DNA of 64,000 nt from Pachysolen tannophilus NRRL Y-2460 (Eukaryota; Ascomycota; Pichiomycetes; Alaninales; Pachysolenaceae), in contig KV454016.1 in the NCBI GenBank assembly GCA_001661245.1, positions 606,648 to 670,647 on the forward strand. Direction: 5' to 3'. Of the stretch, positions 11,018-21,042 are shown one piece after another (within the stretch, counting starts at the first letter, position 1; the number at the start of each line of letters is the position of its first letter). A program made the translations under genes and the position numbers. Under the pieces are notes generated by a model. The model worked only from the letters and a program-made list of their open reading frames with translations, was not told the DNA's origin and did not search any database.

Positions 11018-11834
11018 CTAGCCCCTTGGTGAACTTTGCTGTGCCCTGAAATGGCAATACTTGCTAATGTGACCTCTTTGTTGGCAAAAATGACATACAA
11101 CATCAGAAGCTTCAACAACATTCCAATCACAATTATCCATGAACGAAGTTAATCTTGACCGATTAACTCCCACAGCACAATAACTTTGATAATATACATA
11201 ACCTGGAGACAGAACACAATTCATTGGTAACTGATTGTGATAATATTTTTGAGCCAAGGCATCACCACTTAAGAACAACAAAGATTGTTGTTTTAAACTA
11301 GAAGAAGGATCGCTAGATCCTAGTTCAAGTTTCTGATGTGATGATAACGGCGTTCCGCTACTTGAAGGATATGGTGAGTTTGAAGATGGAGTTGTCATTG
11401 ATGATTCGGAGAGTGTGAAATACTGCTGTGATTGCTTTGTTGGACTCAATTGAAATTGTAAGTTGTAATATGGAGGCGGAGGTGGGTAATTATTAGGATG
11501 CAACTGTTGCTGAAACCGTTGTGGCAATTGCAGTTGCAGTTGCAGTTGCAGATGCAGATGCAGATGCAGCATCAGCAGGTGTTGTTGTTGTTGTTGCTGT
11601 TGATGATGTTGGTGTTGGTGATGCAGCGAATGTTGCGCATGTTGTGCATGTTGTTGCTGAGATTTTCTTGGGCACTGCGATTGGAGATGTCCAATCTCTC
11701 TGCATATATAACATTGTTTCAAAGTAGTTGACCTAGGGTGAGGACAATCAGCAGTCTCATGTCCAGGTTCTTTACAATTATAGCATAGTCGTTCAGTTGA
11801 TTGACAATTCTCAGCGTAATGACCAAGGTTTCCG
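11018..11834 (-). CDS. C-terminal portion of a Gis2/CNBP-like CCHC zinc-knuckle protein, lacking its start
   Basis: From 11834 down the minus strand reads (C)GNLGHYAENC, then complete CCHC knuckles CYNCKEPGHETADC and CYICREIGHLQSQC. A Gln/His-rich low-complexity stretch and a Ser/Pro/Tyr-rich linker follow, and a last knuckle CHFCQQRGHISKYC sits near the end. Spacing and sequence of the first three knuckles resemble yeast Gis2, a single-strand nucleic-acid-binding translation factor of the CNBP family. There is no ATG before the knuckles: an in-frame stop lies two codons upstream (11840-11842), and no exon with a CYxC half-knuckle is seen on this strand up to DMC1. Its missing first half is found on the other strand, ending at 10738. 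The (CTGCAW)n tract at 11528-11575 encodes nine CTG codons. Confidence 0.65.
11528..11575 (-). repeat. (CTGCAA)n/(CTGCAT)n repeat inside the zinc-knuckle gene
   Basis: Imperfect hexamer repeat on the coding strand with CTG at nearly every second codon. It encodes alternating Leu-Gln/Leu-His under the standard code, or Ser-Gln/Ser-His if CUG means Ser. Confidence 0.85.
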
Positions 11835-11842
11835 CTTCGTCA

Positions 11843-12246
11843 AATTTTTTTTGACCCACCCTTGTATGATTTACATTATACATTTTTCAATATGAAAAAA
11901 TTTTATATGTTTAGTCTTTTAATTGATATTTTTCCCCCTTTTTTGTTTTTAATAATATTTTTTTAAAAATATTTTTAGAATTCAATTCTTTTCTTTTTCC
12001 TTTCCATTCCTTCCCTTTCTTGTTTGTTGATTAGGAATTAATATAATAAATAAGCATCTTATATAATGATTGATCTGTTGATAATGTTATAGATACAACA
12101 TTCTGAATGTTGTATTCCAAAAATTTTTGTATTTTTTCTGCATGAAGCAAATTTGAAATATTCGCCCCTTTTTTTTTTTGGCACTTATAAATAGGTCCAA
12201 ATATTGGCTTCAAAATAACTTTTAATGATTTATACATTAAACAAGG
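11843..12246. other. Region upstream of DMC1
   Basis: It contains A/T-rich sequence with pyrimidine tracts (about 11980-12020) and tataaata at 12186-12193, about 60 bases before the DMC1 ATG. I see no clear URS1 (GCCGCC) meiotic site. No exon completing the minus-strand zinc-knuckle gene was found here. Confidence 0.5.
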
Positions 12247-13876
12247 ATGACTACAGGTGAGATTGAAGATGGCCTAACAGGCCCTGGAACTATTATTTCA
12301 GTTGATGAGTTACAAGATCATGGAATTAATGCTGGTGATATTCAAAAATTAAAAGCTGTGGGTATATGCTCAATTTCTGTAAGTTGATATCAATAATTTC
12401 TTTTATTTGCAAAATAATAAACAATGACAGAATTATCTAACAAAATAAATCTTTTTTTTTTCTAAAGACGGTGTTATCTACAACACGTAGAAATTTATTG
12501 AAAGTTAAAGGTTTGAGTGAAGTTAAAGTTGAAAAAATTAAAGAGGCAGCAGGTAAATTAGTTCAGGCAGGTTTCATTCCTGCAACAATACAAGCAGAAC
12601 TCAGAAGCAGAGTTTTTTCCTTATCTACTGGTTCAAAATCTCTTGATGCTATATTGGGTGGTGGAATCATGACAATGTCAATTACAGAGGTTTTTGGAGA
12701 GTTTAGATGTGGTAAAACTCAGTTAGCACATACTTTATGTGTTACTGCCCAATTATCAAGGGTAAGTCTCCCTTTTTTCCAAAAAATGATAAAAAGTAAC
12801 AAATACTGACTAGTAATTTAATTCAATTTAACTTTTAGGAAATGGGAGGTGGAGAAGGTAAAGTCGCATACATTGACACTGAAGGTACATTTCGTCCGGA
12901 AAGGTAAGTATATGTCGATAAAAATGAAAAAAAAAAAAATGAAAAAAAATTTTACTAACCCCTAATCTTAGAATTAAACAAATAGCCGAAAGGTATGAAG
13001 TTGACCCAGAAACATGTTTATCAAATATTTCATATGTCAGAGCTTTAAACAGTGAGCATCAATCAGAATTAGTTGAACAATTAGGCATCCATTTAGCAGA
13101 AGGTAGCTATAGATTGGTTGTATGTACAAGGTTTTGAAAAAAAAAAAAATAACAGGAGTAACTTAATACTAACTCAAAACTAGATCGTTGATTCAATTAT
13201 GGCAAATTTCAGAGTTGATGTAAGTTCACCTTTAAGTTTTAGATAGTTTAGGTGGAATAATAGAAACTAACTTTTTTCTTTTTCATTTTTTTCATTTTTT
13301 TTTTCAGTTTTCTGGACGTGGTGAATTAGGAGAAAGACAACAAAGGTATGTACTGATAGAAAAAGTTCTAATTAAGAGGAATAATACTAACAAAGATTAA
13401 ATTTTTTTTTTTTTTTTTTTTTTTTTTTCTCTTTCAAGACTCAATCAGCATCTATCAAAGTTAAACAGAATTGCCGAGGACTTTAACGTAGCAGTGTTTT
13501 TAACTAATCAAGTTCAATCAGATCCTGGAGCAAGTGCCCTTTTTGCCTCGGCTGACGGAAGGAAACCGTAAGTAATTATAATTGTACAACCATTTTCAAT
13601 TTTTGAATACTAACATTTTTGTGTTTTAAAATATAGGATTGGTGGTCATGTTTTAGCTCATGCTTCACAGACAAGAGTGTTGCTTCGGTAAGTTTTAATG
13701 GAACAATAAATAGTTTATGTTCAAGTACTAACAAAATCGTATTTAACATTATTTAACATAATAGTAAGGGAAGAGGAGAAGAAAGAGTCGCTAAATTACA
13801 GGATAGTCCCGACATGCCGGAAAAAGAGTGTGTCTATACTATTGCTGAAGGTGGTATTACTGATAGTTCAGGCTAA
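12247..13876 (+). CDS. DMC1: Dmc1 meiotic recombinase (RecA/Rad51 family), nine exons
   Basis: Exons are 12247-12378, 12468-12761, 12839-12903, 12972-13119, 13184-13219, 13308-13345, 13439-13567, 13637-13687 and 13765-13876, giving 334 residues, the same length as S. cerevisiae Dmc1. All joins keep frame. Introns start with GTAAGT or GTATGT, and most have ACTAAC near the 3' end. The protein has an N-terminal helix-hairpin-helix region, Walker [10 protein letters not shown] (near 133), Walker B LVIVDSIMA (near 215-225), the L1/L2 loop region with [10 protein letters not shown] and [10 protein letters not shown], and an end of EGGITDSSG. The [15 protein letters not shown] segment and lack of a long N-terminal extension favour Dmc1 over Rad51. 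Dmc1 forms filaments for interhomologue strand exchange in meiosis. An intron T-run (about 13402-13428) is notable. Confidence 0.95.
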
Positions 13877-14160
13877 CTTTAAATGAAAAGCAGGATTAAA
13901 AACTGTTCTCAAACCTGCCATTGCTAGAAAGAGCTAAATAGAAAGTTTCAAATAAAATATGTAATTTATAGTATTTTGAGGTCACAAATAAAAATTAAAA
14001 AAAAAAAAAAAAAAAATAAAAAGTGTGTAAAAAATAACTAAAAATTGACTAAAAAGATGGATTTTATAGATATAATATCTATTAAAAATATATATCATTA
14101 ATCAATATCAAACACAATCAAATACAATCAAAAAAAGAAAAGGCATTTAGATTAATCAAT

Positions 14161-15672
14161 ATGGGTGCTGCTATTTCGATTCCACTTGCTATTCCATCGA
14201 TGATTGCTTCTAGTTTATCATCATGTTTTGGGGCAGCGATGTGTTCGGCTTGTTTGAGTAGTACGAATCCTTTATCAAAAACGTTTAAATCATCAATAGC
14301 TACAAGAATAACTTATGCAATTATATTTTTAATAAACTCTGTTTTATCATGGGTTTCATTATCTAATATAATATCAAAGAAATTAGAAAAATTAACTTGG
14401 GGACTATTTAAATTTGGTAGGAGTTTTTGTGATGATGATAACAATTGTACTGGTTTTACAAATGTTCATAGGTTAAATTTATCTTTAGGTTTTTTGCATA
14501 TTATAATAGGATTATTATTGATTGGTGTTAGATCAACATCAAACCCAAGAGCTGTGATTCAGAATGGTTTTTGGAAAACTAAGATTTTCATTTGGTTAAC
14601 TTTTATTACTTTGAGTTTTATGATACCAGATAAATTTTTCGTTGTTTGGGGAAATTATTTTTCTATTATTTTCTCGACATTATTTATTGGAATTGGTTTA
14701 ATTTTATTAGTTGATTTTTCTCATGAATGGGCAGAAACTTGTTTGGAAAAAATTGAAGAAGGTGAGATTTATTTAGGTGATGGTGAAGATGGTGTTTTAC
14801 AAAATGGGAATTTTTGGAAAACTGTTTTAGTTGGAGGTACGATTTCTATGTATCTTGGTTGTATTATCATGTCTATATTGATGTATATTTATTTTTCACA
14901 TTCTGGATGTAATTTAAATACCACTGCTATAACATTAAATTTGGTTTTCACAATAGTTATCACGACTTTATCAATAACACCAATTGTTCAAGAATATAAT
15001 TCAAATGCCGGTTTAGCTCAAGCTTCAATGTGTTGTATTTATTGTACTTATTTAATTTTTAGTGCATGTTTGAGCGAACCTGATGATAAACTTTGCAATC
15101 CCTTGATTAGAAGCAAAGGTACAAGAACTATAAGTATTGTTATGGGTGCATTTTTCACATTTGTCGCTGTTGCATATACAACAACAAGAGCAGCTGGGAA
15201 CTCTGCTTTTTCTCATAGCTCTTCCAACCTGGCATACACAGATTCGCAATATGACTCAGTTGCTGATATAATAACGTCACAACCTTCTTTAAGGAACGAG
15301 ATGCGTCTTGAAGCTATAAGGCAAGCTGTTAATGAAGGATCATTACCTGAAAGCGCTTTAAATAACCCTGGTTATTTGTATGATGATGATGATGAAGATG
15401 AATCAGGGGTAGGTGAGGAAGTTGCTTATACCAAGTACAATTATTTCTTATTTCACATTATATTTTTCTTGGCCACACAATATATTGCTGCATTATTAAC
15501 AATAAATGTTGGCGCAGATGAAAATGGTGATGGTGAAGGATCAGATTTTAGACCAGTGGGTAGAACCTATTTTAATACCTGGGTAAAAATTGTCAGTTCA
15601 TGGGTATGTTACGCTCTATATACTTGGAGCCTAATTGCTCCCGTTTTGTTCCCAGATAGGTTTGGTTCTTAG
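14161..15672 (+). CDS. TMS1: Tms1, SERINC/TDE1-family multipass membrane protein
   Basis: The 503-residue protein opens with MGAAISIPLAIP and a Cys-rich FGAAMCSACLSS segment typical of SERINC proteins. It then shows about ten hydrophobic membrane spans between residues 45 and 500. A long acidic hydrophilic loop (about 370-425, with DDDDEDES) lies before the last two spans. The family ending is present: FNTWVKIVSSW near residue 475 and WSLIAPVLFPDRFG at the end. Yeast Tms1 is a vacuolar membrane protein; animal SERINCs act on phospholipids as scramblase-like proteins. The length is close to S. cerevisiae Tms1 (473). A single CTG codon falls in the Ser-rich loop. Confidence 0.92.
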   Translation: MGAAISIPLAIPSMIASSLSSCFGAAMCSACLSSTNPLSKTFKSSIATRITYAIIFLINSVLSWVSLSNIISKKLEKLTWGLFKFGRSFCDDDNNCTGFTNVHRLNLSLGFLHIIIGLLLIGVRSTSNPRAVIQNGFWKTKIFIWLTFITLSFMIPDKFFVVWGNYFSIIFSTLFIGIGLILLVDFSHEWAETCLEKIEEGEIYLGDGEDGVLQNGNFWKTVLVGGTISMYLGCIIMSILMYIYFSHSGCNLNTTAITLNLVFTIVITTLSITPIVQEYNSNAGLAQASMCCIYCTYLIFSACLSEPDDKLCNPLIRSKGTRTISIVMGAFFTFVAVAYTTTRAAGNSAFSHSSSNLAYTDSQYDSVADIITSQPSLRNEMRLEAIRQAVNEGSLPESALNNPGYLYDDDDEDESGVGEEVAYTKYNYFLFHIIFFLATQYIAALLTINVGADENGDGEGSDFRPVGRTYFNTWVKIVSSWVCYALYTWSLIAPVLFPDRFGS

Positions 15673-16252
15673 GAGTTTTGTTTTTCAATTTTCAATTCAT
15701 TTTTGTTTGTATCTATCTATCTATCTATCTATCTTACTTTATTTTTTGTTTCGTTTAAACTTTCCAATTTGTGTAGTCTCCATTCTGCACGGTCAAAAGT
15801 CTAACTACCAACTAGCTGTAAATTTTACACTTATAAACCTCCAGAATTGGGGCGTTAGCGGGACCCATATAATTAATTTTCCACAGAAAAAGAAGTTAAA
15901 AAAAAAAACAAAAAAAGTCGGGTAACACCGATACCGATACTGTAAACGACAAAATGAAAAAAATAAAAAAAATAAAAAAAATAAAAAAAATGAAAAAGGG
16001 CAAGAAGGGCAACTTAACTTAGCTCAACACTTTGCTTAATTTAGTTCATAAGCCCAAGATTTAAACTTTTTATCAAGACATCATCTACTGCAAATATAGA
16101 ACATAGAAATGTAAAAACAGAATACATGAGTTAGTTAGTTAGAAACTTTACACATCAAGTAGAAACAGAATCTGAATTAGAAACAAAGTATTTGCAAAAT
16201 TACAAATTCAAATTATTCAAGCTAGCTTATAAGTAGGTCTTTTCTTAAAGGC

Positions 16253-16288
<36 letters not shown>

Positions 16289-16694
16289 CTATATATATGT
16301 TCCGATGTCATTGGCAAATCATCTCTCTTTAAATATATTCATTTTTTGTAAGTCTTGAATTACCCTGTCTTTGTATGATTTTCAGTGAATCCAAAGAAAA
16401 TAGAACGTTACTGGACCGAAAAGTTTGCCCAAAAAAAAAAATATAAAAACCGTAAATGTTGCCTAGAGAAAAAGTTGCCAGAAAAAGTTGCCAGGCAAAA
16501 AAAAAAAAAAAGCGGAAAACAGAAAAGCCAAAAAAAGTAAAACAACAAAACAAATAGAAAAATTTGCACGACTTTGTTCTGAGTATAAATTAATTGATTG
16601 AGTGAGTCGGAAATAGAAATAGTAAGAGAAATAAAGACATTTGGTATTGGTATCTGTGTACACTACATATAATTCTTTTAAATATTCTAAAGAT
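15673..16694. other. Intergenic region between TMS1 and BUR6
   Basis: About 1 kb without a credible gene. It holds a (TATC)n microsatellite, an (A5-7T)n run near 15955-15995, an (AT)n tract at about 16256-16290, and A-rich stretches near 16430-16560. It should include the TMS1 terminator and BUR6 promoter. Open frames at 16329-16774 on the minus strand are Phe-rich shadows. Confidence 0.55.
15709..15734. repeat. (TATC)n microsatellite
   Basis: About six uninterrupted TATC units lie just downstream of the TMS1 stop codon. Confidence 0.9.
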
Positions 16695-17015
16695 ATGTCA
16701 GAATCATATGAGAAGATTAAAACACATTTCCCGTCTGCGAGGATTAAGAAGTTGATGCAATCCGATGAAGACATAGGGAAGGTTGCACAGGCAACTCCTG
16801 TGGTTGTTGGAAGGGCTTTGGAGTTGTTTTTGTGTTCTTTGGTTGAGAAATCTTGTCATGAAGCAAGAGAAAATGGTAGTAGAAGAATTACCTCTAGTCA
16901 TATAAAAAGTGCTGTAACCAAGACAGAAGAATTTGATTTTTGTGTGGAGATTGTTGAAAAATATGGAGGTGGTGGAAATCACAGTAGTTCTAATAATGGT
17001 GCGATAAGCAATTAA
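16695..17015 (+). CDS. BUR6: Bur6, NC2-alpha subunit (histone fold)
   Basis: I start the gene at ATG 16695; the longer frame upstream opens only with TTG. The 106-residue product is a histone-fold protein: KTHFPSARIKKLMQSDEDIGKVA, then VGRALELFLCSLVEKSCHEA and RITSSHIKSAV. This pattern is that of NC2-alpha (Bur6, DRAP1). Together with Ncb2 (NC2-beta) it binds TBP on DNA, blocks TFIIA and TFIIB, and globally tunes Pol II transcription. The related subunits Dpb3 and Hap5 share the fold, but the FPSARIKKLMQ-DEDIGKV signature favours Bur6. The protein is shorter than S. cerevisiae Bur6 (142), mainly in the N-terminus; the tail is Gly/Asn/Ser-rich. Confidence 0.9.
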   Translation: MSESYEKIKTHFPSARIKKLMQSDEDIGKVAQATPVVVGRALELFLCSLVEKSCHEARENGSRRITSSHIKSAVTKTEEFDFCVEIVEKYGGGGNHSSSNNGAISN

Positions 17016-17896
17016 AGAGAACTTTTTAAGATTTGAGATTTGAGATTTAAGATTTGAAAAAAAAAATAAAAAAAAAAAAAAATATAAAAGTTGGGGTTGG
17101 TGCTTTGGTTGTATAATAATAATTAACGTTACCTTGCTACTATAATGTACATTATTTAGAATTTTTTTTTTTTTTTCTTTTTTTTTTTCCGTTTTTTTCT
17201 AATTGTTTAAAACTAAACTTTTTAACTTTCTTTTTTGTTTTTGTTCACGTTGTTATTTTTTTGGAGTTTATTTATAGTTTCTGTAATTTGGGGTTAAAAA
17301 GTGTATGTACATACATATATTATATAGTATATATTATATTATATATATTATATGTATATATATATGAGTAATGAATGTAGGTAGAATCACTTTTTTTGTA
17401 AATAAAGGATTAATCCGAAAGATGGGAGAATATGGGAAAACACTAGTTTCAGTTCTATTGGGAAGGTAGTTACGAACATAAAAGAATTTATATTACTGCT
17501 AGTTTGTTGTATGAAATGTCTCTCTTTTTTTTATATTTTTCGTGCAGTTACCAACTCCTTCACATGTAGCAGACGGAATTCAGCTAGGCAATTTACGCAA
17601 CTTTGTGGGGAAATCCAATAAGAACTCGAATTAAATACATTTAAATATAAAATATATTTAATGGATTAAAAATACTCGAGGTTTTAATATTTATGATTTA
17701 TATATTGTGATATATTGGCTCATTTAAATTAGTGAAATTGGCAAATAAAAAAAAAAAAAAGAAAGAAAAAATTTGAATACTTTTTTTTAAATTTATTTTC
17801 AAAATCCACAAAATAATTAAAAAATTGGTATTATTATTTCTTTTGCATTGATTTGTAAAACTAAATATTTCAAGTTTAAGTTATATTTTCTAGCCA
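17016..17896. other. Intergenic region between BUR6 and the FGGY kinase
   Basis: No gene is seen in about 880 bases. It includes long A and T runs, a TA-rich near-palindromic stretch (about 17310-17365), and A/T-rich promoter sequence ahead of the kinase ATG. Confidence 0.55.
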
Positions 17897-20227
17897 ATGC
17901 CACCAAGAGATAAATCGGCAACTTCATTGCTGTCCAATAAGTCCTTTACCAATCCTTTTAACTTATCATTGCTGCAATTACATGCGAATGTAGATACACC
18001 TGTTTATTATGTTGGGGTTGATGTTGGAACTGGTTCAGCAAGAGCCGCAGTTGTTGATCAAACGGGATCAATTTTGGGTTTAGCTGAAAGACCAATTACA
18101 AGATGGGAGTTGAAACAAAATTATATTAATCAATCTACAACTGAGGTTTGGCAAAGTATTTGTTATTGTGTTAAGACTGCTTTATCGCAATCACATATAG
18201 ATGCTTCATTAGTTATGGGTATTGGATTTGATGCAACTTGTTCTTTGGCTGTTATTAATGAGAGAAATGATGAACCTGTCCCTGTTGGTCCAGATTGGAG
18301 TGCTAAAGAACAAAATATCTTGTTATGGATGGATCATAGAGCTGGGAATGAAACTGATATAATCAATGCAACAGGTGATAAATGTTTAAAATATGTTGGA
18401 GGTAAGATGTCAATTGAAATGGAATTACCAAAGATGAAATGGTTGAAACATAATATGCCTAAAGATGAACTGACTGGTAAAAGTTTATTTGAAAGTTGTA
18501 AATTTTATGATTTGGCAGATTATTTAACTCATAGAGCAACGGATAAAGAGACTAGATCTTTTTGTTCTGTTGTTTGTAAACAAGGTTTTGTTCCACCAGG
18601 TGTTGATAACTCTGCTCATGGTTGGTCAAAAGAATTTTTAGAAAAGGTTGATTTGCCAGAATTAGTAGAGGATGATTTTAGAAGACTTGGTGGAATTCCA
18701 GGGAAAAATGGAACATATTTGTCTGCTGGTGACACTGTAGGTCCATTATCAGAAAAAGCTGCTGATGAATTAGGATTAACAACAGATTGTTTTGTTGCAT
18801 CTGGTGTTATTGATGCTTACGCTGGTTGGGTAGGTACTATTGCAGCAAAAACTGAAATTCCAATTCCTTCTTTAAATAAACAAGATCTGCAATTTAATGG
18901 AATTGATAGAGCTTGTGGTAGATTAGCAGCAGTTGCTGGTACTTCTACTTGTCACATTGCTATGTCAAAAGATCCAATTTTTGTCCAAGGTGTTTGGGGC
19001 CCATATAGAGATGTGATGGCTAAAGGTTATTGGCTTGCTGAAGGTGGTCAAAGTTGTACAGGTGCTTTATTGGCCCATGTATTATCTACTCATCCAGCTC
19101 TTACTCAATTAAGTACTTCTGCAGAAGCTTCAGGATTATCCAAGTTTGATTTTTTGAATTCTAGACTTGAACATTTGAAAAAAACAAAAGGTTCAAGATC
19201 AGTTGTTTCATTGGCTAAAAATTTTTTCTTTTATGGTGATTTCCATGGTAATAGATCTCCAATTGCTGATCCACACATGTCAGCAGCCATTATTGGTCAA
19301 TCTATGGATGTCTCGTTAGACGATTTAGCTATTACATATTTGGGTGCTTGTGAATTTATTGCTCAACAAACAAGACATATTATCTCAGAAATGGAAAAAG
19401 CTGGACATGAAATATCTTGTATCTTTTTAAGTGGTGGTCAATGTCGTAATGGTTTATTAATGAGATTATTGGCTGATTGTACTGGTTTGCCAATTATAAT
19501 TCCAAGATATATTGATGCAAGTGTTGTCTTTGGAGCAGCATTATTAGGTGCTGTATCTGCAGAAGATGCTATAAAGGCAAGAAAGCAAAATTCTTCAAAA
19601 AAAAATAGTAGTACTTCTTTATCAAGAAAAGTTTCATATCAGGATCTTAATGCAACTTCACCATATACTGTTCCAACTGCTACGGCTTCTTTAACTTCCA
19701 TCTCAGCAATGGCTGCTGCTAATTTTGCTCCACAACAACAAAGTGGTCATTTCCCATTTCCTTTAATGACACCTATTGAAGATGAAAGTAAACAATTACA
19801 AATTCCAAAGGATAACTCTTCGGATGAAGATAATGATGGTGAAGATGAAGAGGAAATTGTTTCATTTGGTTCAAAGACAAACACACAAGCCAAATTCACA
19901 GATAAATTTATTAAGGATAATCATTTAAATGCCACTAGTAACCCAAGAACTATTAACGCTTCCAAACCAACTGAATCAAAATCAAATGAAAGATCAGGTG
20001 ACAAGTTATGGAAAGTAATGGAGACCTTATCCGGTATGGCTAGAGTCATTGTACCTTCGAGCGACACTGACCCTGATAGAAAGTTATTGAACGTTAAATA
20101 TAAAATCTTTTTAGAAATGGCAGATGAACAGAGAAGGTACAGAAGTTTGGTTAGTGATATTGAAGATGAAATTAAACAAGAATCTACAGCTGCAACTACA
20201 AGCTCAACTACAACTGTCACTGCTTAA
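17897..20227 (+). CDS. FGGY-family carbohydrate kinase, D-ribulokinase-like (YDR109C type)
   Basis: The 776-residue protein has the two-domain FGGY fold. The N-terminal ATPase motif YYVGVDVGTGSARAAVVD is at residues 34-51, the DHRAGNE segment near 152, and GTSTCHIAMSKDPIFVQGVWGPY near 350-372. The FGGY signature part is FYGDFHGNRSPIAD near 450, and the C-terminal nucleotide-binding SGGQCRNGLLMRLLADC is near 515. This arrangement matches S. cerevisiae YDR109C and human FGGY, kinases that phosphorylate D-ribulose as metabolite repair. A disordered linker (about 570-680) precedes a helical tail with LLNVKYKIFLEM, which I believe fungal members share. It is somewhat longer than YDR109C (715). The substrate is inferred from family only. 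Confidence 0.88.
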   Translation: MPPRDKSATSLLSNKSFTNPFNLSLLQLHANVDTPVYYVGVDVGTGSARAAVVDQTGSILGLAERPITRWELKQNYINQSTTEVWQSICYCVKTALSQSHIDASLVMGIGFDATCSLAVINERNDEPVPVGPDWSAKEQNILLWMDHRAGNETDIINATGDKCLKYVGGKMSIEMELPKMKWLKHNMPKDELTGKSLFESCKFYDLADYLTHRATDKETRSFCSVVCKQGFVPPGVDNSAHGWSKEFLEKVDLPELVEDDFRRLGGIPGKNGTYLSAGDTVGPLSEKAADELGLTTDCFVASGVIDAYAGWVGTIAAKTEIPIPSLNKQDLQFNGIDRACGRLAAVAGTSTCHIAMSKDPIFVQGVWGPYRDVMAKGYWLAEGGQSCTGALLAHVLSTHPALTQLSTSAEASGLSKFDFLNSRLEHLKKTKGSRSVVSLAKNFFFYGDFHGNRSPIADPHMSAAIIGQSMDVSLDDLAITYLGACEFIAQQTRHIISEMEKAGHEISCIFLSGGQCRNGLLMRLLADCTGLPIIIPRYIDASVVFGAALLGAVSAEDAIKARKQNSSKKNSSTSLSRKVSYQDLNATSPYTVPTATASLTSISAMAAANFAPQQQSGHFPFPLMTPIEDESKQLQIPKDNSSDEDNDGEDEEEIVSFGSKTNTQAKFTDKFIKDNHLNATSNPRTINASKPTESKSNERSGDKLWKVMETLSGMARVIVPSSDTDPDRKLLNVKYKIFLEMADEQRRYRSLVSDIEDEIKQESTAATTSSTTTVTA

Positions 20228-21042
20228 TGAGCTTCAAATTCCAATTTCTTCCTTTCATATTTTTTTTTTATTTTTTATTTTTTTTTAACCTTTTTTATTT
20301 AATTTTTTTATTGCAAACGTTTTGTATTTTCAGTTATCCTTTTAATAAAATATCATCTTTTAAATATGATTAAACTTCTCTCTCTGTCTGTCTTTCTGTC
20401 TGTCTGTCTGTCCATTCATGTAGTTTGGTTTAAATTATTAAACTTAAGACATGTCGTGCATGAAGCACAAACCATCCAAAAGAGGAAATGTTTTCTTTTT
20501 TCTTGGTGAAAAGTCTCTTGACACTCGACAACGTTTAAAACCGGCTGGTATGTTCATATTCATCGACTAAATTTGAGACCAAGGCAGAAGATGAAAATAC
20601 ATGAATTTTGAGCAACCCAATCAAAGAGCCATACTGAGAGCAGAATAGCAAAAATCAGGATTCAAAGCACCAACATTCTCTAAAGTTCAAAGAAAAAAAA
20701 AAATTTTTTTTGTAAAGAAAACTGGTGGAAAAAAACGGTCGTTTGTGTTTTACAAAGTGTCCTTTTCAGGAAACATGTAAATAAATGAAATATAAACAGG
20801 CAGCAGCCAAAAAATTTATCTTAAAAGTCCTTCGATATGGATTCATTGTAACTATTAGCTTCCTTTAAGAAAACTCTGAAATTCCCTTTGAAGGGATAGG
20901 CGCTTTTTTATCTACTTTATTTGATTGTGTGTGTGCGTGTGTATTTTTGTTTGTTTGTTTTTTGTTCTTTTAGCTTATTTTTGCTTTGGTGTTGAGAGGT
21001 GTTTATATATTTACATATATTAGGGAAAAAAAGGAGGAAAAG
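20228..21042. other. Intergenic region between the FGGY kinase and RAX2
   Basis: No gene is recognised. The 3' flank of the kinase contains T-rich tracts, a (TCTG)n microsatellite, and then about 450 bases of mixed-composition DNA (20440-20900) that are less AT-rich than the surrounding spacers. A (GT)n stretch lies near 20925-20945, and the RAX2 leader follows. Confidence 0.5.
20379..20412. repeat. (TCTG)n microsatellite
   Basis: A run of TCTG/TCTC units with one TTTC interruption, about eight units in all. Confidence 0.85.

Noticed and set aside
11498-11731. Plus-strand open frames through the CAG/CTG repeat
   Set aside because: They are the antisense of the hexamer repeat of the zinc-knuckle gene and give simple Gln-Leu/Ala-Val repeats.
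11843-12237. A missing first exon for the minus-strand zinc-knuckle gene, and the small 12031-12237 frame
   Set aside because: I looked for a CYxC half-knuckle followed by a GTAAGT/GTATGT donor and found none; the small frame has no family features and overlaps the DMC1 promoter.
20440-20900. Possible small nucleolar RNA in the less AT-rich spacer before RAX2
   Set aside because: No convincing pair of C and D boxes or H/ACA hairpins could be read.
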